From the NCBI GenBank assembly GCA_001028025.1, contig LDAQ01000090.1, positions 1-16,569 of the forward strand: a stretch of 16,569 bases of DNA, written 5' to 3'. A program made the translations under genes and the position numbers. This stretch comes from Faecalicatena fissicatena (GTDB lineage: Bacteria > Bacillota > Clostridia > Lachnospirales > Lachnospiraceae). The notes beneath the pieces were generated by a model, which was not told where the DNA came from, did not search any database, and saw only the letters and a list, made by a program, of their open reading frames with translations. Shown here piece by piece: positions 14,714-16,569 of this stretch (positions within the stretch are counted from its first letter, which is position 1; each line of letters starts with the position of its first letter).

Positions 14714-16084
14714 ATGAAAAGAGAAAAGTTTGGTTCCAGGCTGGGATTTATCCTGATATCAGCGGGATGTGCCATCGGTTTGGGCAATGTCTGGCGGTTT
14801 CCCTATATTACGGGGCAATATGGAGGGGCTGCATTTGTATTGATTTATCTGTTTTTCCTCCTGGTTCTTGGGCTTCCGATCATGGTAATGGAGTTTGCCG
14901 TGGGAAGGGCAAGCCAGGTGAGCGCAGCTTTATCCTTTGACAGGCTGGAGCCTGAAGGGACAAAGTGGCACTGGTATAAGTACGGTGCAATGGCGGGGAA
15001 TTATCTTCTGATGATGTTCTATACGACCATCGGGGGATGGATGCTGCTGTATTTTGTTAAGATGGCGGGCGGAAAGTTCGAGGGGCTGAACGCGGAAGAG
15101 ATTGCCGGAGAGTTTGGCGCACTGACGGCACGTCCGGTTCTCATGGCCGTGTGTATGATCATTGTCGTGGCGCTGTGCTTTGCTATCTGCAGCAAGGGAC
15201 TGCAGAAAGGTGTGGAGAAGATTACTAAGGTGATGATGCTGATCCTTCTGGCGCTGATGATTATACTGGCAGTGCGTTCTGCCACTCTGGAAGGGGCGGG
15301 AGAAGGTCTGCGTTTTTATCTGTCTCCTGATTTTTCGAAAGTAAAAGAAGCCGGGATAATGGATGTGGTATTCGCAGCCATGGGACAGGCCTTCTTTACC
15401 CTGAGCCTCGGGATTGGCGCGATTGCCATATTCGGGAGCTATATAGATAAGAAGAGAACACTCACAGGAGAGGCGGTCTGCGTTACGATACTGGACACCT
15501 GCGTGGCCCTTGTTGCGGGTCTGATTATCTTCCCGGCGTGCTTTGCATTCGGAGTAAAGCCGGACAGCGGGCCGAGCCTGATCTTTATCACTCTGCCGAA
15601 TATTTTCAACTCCATGAGCGGAGGCAGAATCTGGGGAACCCTGTTTTTCCTGTGTATGTTTTTTGCTGCAGCATCCACGATCATTGCGGTATTCGAAAAC
15701 ATCATATCCTTTGCAATGGATCTGACGGGATGCAGCCGGATAAAAGCGGTACTCATAAACCTGGCAGCAATTATCGTGCTCTCCCTGCCGTGCGTGCTTG
15801 GTTTTAATATGTGGAGCGGATTTGCCCCAATGGGTGCAGGCACAAATGTGCTGGACTTTGAAGACTTCCTTGTAAGCAATAACCTCCTTCCCCTGGGCAG
15901 CCTGATCTACCTGCTGTTCTGTACCAGCCGTATTGGGTGGGGATGGAAAAACTTCAGCAAAGAAGCAAATACAGGAACCGGAATCAAATTCCCAAAATGG
16001 GCAAGGATCTACGTTTCCTATATCCTGCCCTTAGTCGTATTGTTCATATTCGTACAGGGATACTGGTCACTGTTCCATAAATAA
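14714..16084 (+). CDS. Sodium-dependent amino-acid-type transporter (neurotransmitter:sodium symporter family)
   Basis: A 456-residue inner-membrane carrier with the LeuT fold. The first helix carries SAGCAIGLGNVWRFPY (about residues 16-31), the unwound segment that binds sodium and substrate; the Asn of GLGN is kept, while the residue aligned with LeuT Asn21 is Cys. Further family stretches are GGAAFVLIYLFFLL, FYTTIGGW, AFFTLSLGIGA (near 222-232) and the PMGAGTN region. The length fits the 11-helix bacterial subgroup (such as Fusobacterium Tyt1) rather than 12-helix LeuT. The ATG at 14714 is preceded by AGAGAGG (14694-14700), rather far, and GAGAG nearer. It appears to be a single gene with its own promoter (14595-14623) and terminator (16131-16170). 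The substrate is probably an aromatic or aliphatic amino acid, but undetermined. Confidence 0.92.
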   Translation: MKREKFGSRLGFILISAGCAIGLGNVWRFPYITGQYGGAAFVLIYLFFLLVLGLPIMVMEFAVGRASQVSAALSFDRLEPEGTKWHWYKYGAMAGNYLLMMFYTTIGGWMLLYFVKMAGGKFEGLNAEEIAGEFGALTARPVLMAVCMIIVVALCFAICSKGLQKGVEKITKVMMLILLALMIILAVRSATLEGAGEGLRFYLSPDFSKVKEAGIMDVVFAAMGQAFFTLSLGIGAIAIFGSYIDKKRTLTGEAVCVTILDTCVALVAGLIIFPACFAFGVKPDSGPSLIFITLPNIFNSMSGGRIWGTLFFLCMFFAAASTIIAVFENIISFAMDLTGCSRIKAVLINLAAIIVLSLPCVLGFNMWSGFAPMGAGTNVLDFEDFLVSNNLLPLGSLIYLLFCTSRIGWGWKNFSKEANTGTGIKFPKWARIYVSYILPLVVLFIFVQGYWSLFHK

Positions 16085-16130
16085 ATGAGGACTCTCCGTG
16101 AGGTACTTCCCCAATAAAGCAGTATGATCA

Positions 16131-16170
16131 CAGCATACGGCATAGTCGCTCTGGCTATGCCGTTTTGCTG
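16131..16170 (+). terminator. Rho-independent terminator after the SNF symporter
   Basis: ACGGCATAG (16137-16145) pairs perfectly with CTATGCCGT (16155-16163), followed by TTTT. CAGCA/TGCTG extends the stem after short bulges. It lies about 50 bases after the stop codon; a second T-run follows at 16173-16177. Confidence 0.75.
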
Positions 16171-16212
16171 CCTGTTTTTAATCTTCCTTTTGGATCACAT
16201 CGGTCTTATCTT

Positions 16213-16350
16213 TTAGGCAACCTCAAACTGACTGTTATAGAGCTCCGCATAAAATCCGCCTTTTTCCATCAGCTCTGAATGGCTGCCGCTTTCCACAATA
16301 TCACCGTCTTTTAATACTAAGATGATATCCGCGTTTTTAATAGTTGAGAG
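16213..16350 (-). pseudogene. 3' end of an ABC exporter (permease-ATPase) gene, interrupted by an insertion sequence
   Basis: The minus strand reads LSTIKNADIILVLKDGDIV and then a conserved tail ending FYAELYNSQFEVA with a stop at 16213-16215. This is the extreme C-terminus of an MsbA/MdlB-type ABC transporter, directly after the H-loop, where HRLSTI is expected. The His-Arg codons are replaced by GTA TAC because the reading frame meets the insertion sequence at about 16350. Only 46 codons of a gene normally near 570-620 codons are present, so the exporter is presumably inactivated at this end unless the rest lies beyond the insertion. The terminator hairpin at 16137-16163 lies downstream but lacks a T-run in this direction. 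Confidence 0.8.
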
Positions 16351-16569
16351 GTATACGGTAGACCATGAGTACCGTGCTAGTTTCCTCGCTCCATGAGATA
16401 ATAACTCCAGAAAACTACAAGTTTTTTAAAGGAGTTAGTACCATGGATAAAATCACACATCAGGTTCGTGCAGAGCACTGGACCAAGATCCTGAATGAAT
16501 GTATGAATAGCGGGATGTCAAAAACCGCCTGGTGTCGGGCAAACGGGATTTCTGAGAAGCAGTTTTTTT
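16351..16569 (+). mobile_element. IS66-family insertion sequence, left end (partial)
   Basis: The boundary is placed where homology to the ABC exporter stops, after GTTGAGAG (16343-16350), so the element would begin GTATACGG. IS66 elements usually start with GT and make 8-bp target duplications, which would make 16343-16350 the candidate duplication; the other end is outside the window. It carries the start of tnpA behind a good ribosome site. Confidence 0.75.
16443..16569 (+). CDS. tnpA: IS66 accessory protein TnpA, N-terminal part (runs off window)
   Basis: Forty-two codons are visible, starting at ATG 16443, eight bases after AAAGGAG (16428-16434). The peptide contains IRAEHW-like VRAEHWTKILNEC, then SGMSKTAWCRANGIS, the helix-turn-helix-like N-terminus typical of IS66 TnpA (IS66 OrfA). 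This small protein is made together with TnpB and the TnpC transposase in complete elements, which would lie beyond the window. The window ends in a run of seven T residues. Confidence 0.85.
   Translation, partial: MDKITHQVRAEHWTKILNECMNSGMSKTAWCRANGISEKQFF

Noticed and set aside
1..16569. The window length equals that of the human mitochondrial reference genome.
   Set aside because: The content is plainly bacterial (Shine-Dalgarno sites, operons, IS66, ABC importer); the length match is coincidence.

Overview
The window is bacterial and most likely comes from a Lachnospiraceae-type Clostridium relative. This is inferred from strong Shine-Dalgarno sites, sigma-A promoters of the TTGACA/TATAAT type, the best-matching families (HelD, AraC-GNAT fusion, LacI plus ribose-type ABC importer, short sodium:neurotransmitter symporter, IS66 TnpA) and mid-range GC. 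There are no tRNA, rRNA or CRISPR features. Position 1 falls inside a repeat and the right end inside an insertion sequence, as expected for a draft contig broken at repeats.

Layout: 1-415 holds the right half of a large palindromic element and a promoter. 416-1948 is a sodium:solute symporter. 1957-2270 is a complete palindromic element. 2452-5383 is a two-gene operon, an AraC-GNAT fusion regulator overlapping a HelD-type RNA polymerase recycling factor. 5384-5797 is intergenic, with a hairpin and a degenerate reverse copy of the palindromic element. 5798-6775 is a LacI regulator. 6776-7100 carries two tandem LacI-type operators, a near-consensus promoter and a 20-codon leader ORF. 7101-13890 is a probable sugar operon: Gfo/Idh/MocA oxidoreductase, double-domain VOC protein, lipoprotein sugar-binding protein, two-domain ATPase and two permeases. 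13896-14206 is a second complete palindromic element. 14248-14713 holds another hairpin, a TetR remnant and a promoter. 14714-16084 is a sodium:neurotransmitter-type symporter with a terminator. 16213-16350 (minus) is the 3' end of an ABC exporter gene cut by an IS66-like element that runs off the window.

The LacI protein probably binds the two GGAAACGTTT sites and controls the 7.1-13.9 kb operon. The importer would bring in a sugar or sugar derivative that the NAD(P)-dependent oxidoreductase and the VOC protein then modify. No kinase or aldolase is encoded here, so the pathway must be completed elsewhere.

The most unusual content is the palindromic family. Two complete copies (1965-2253 and 13904-14193) have about 105-nt arms and a 79-nt core with two hairpins. 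Both carry the same unpaired bases (ACCC opposite TCTA) exactly 57 nt from the stem base, although their primary sequences have diverged widely. Both lie 13-16 nt after a stop codon. This looks like a folded RNA or DNA element under structural selection.
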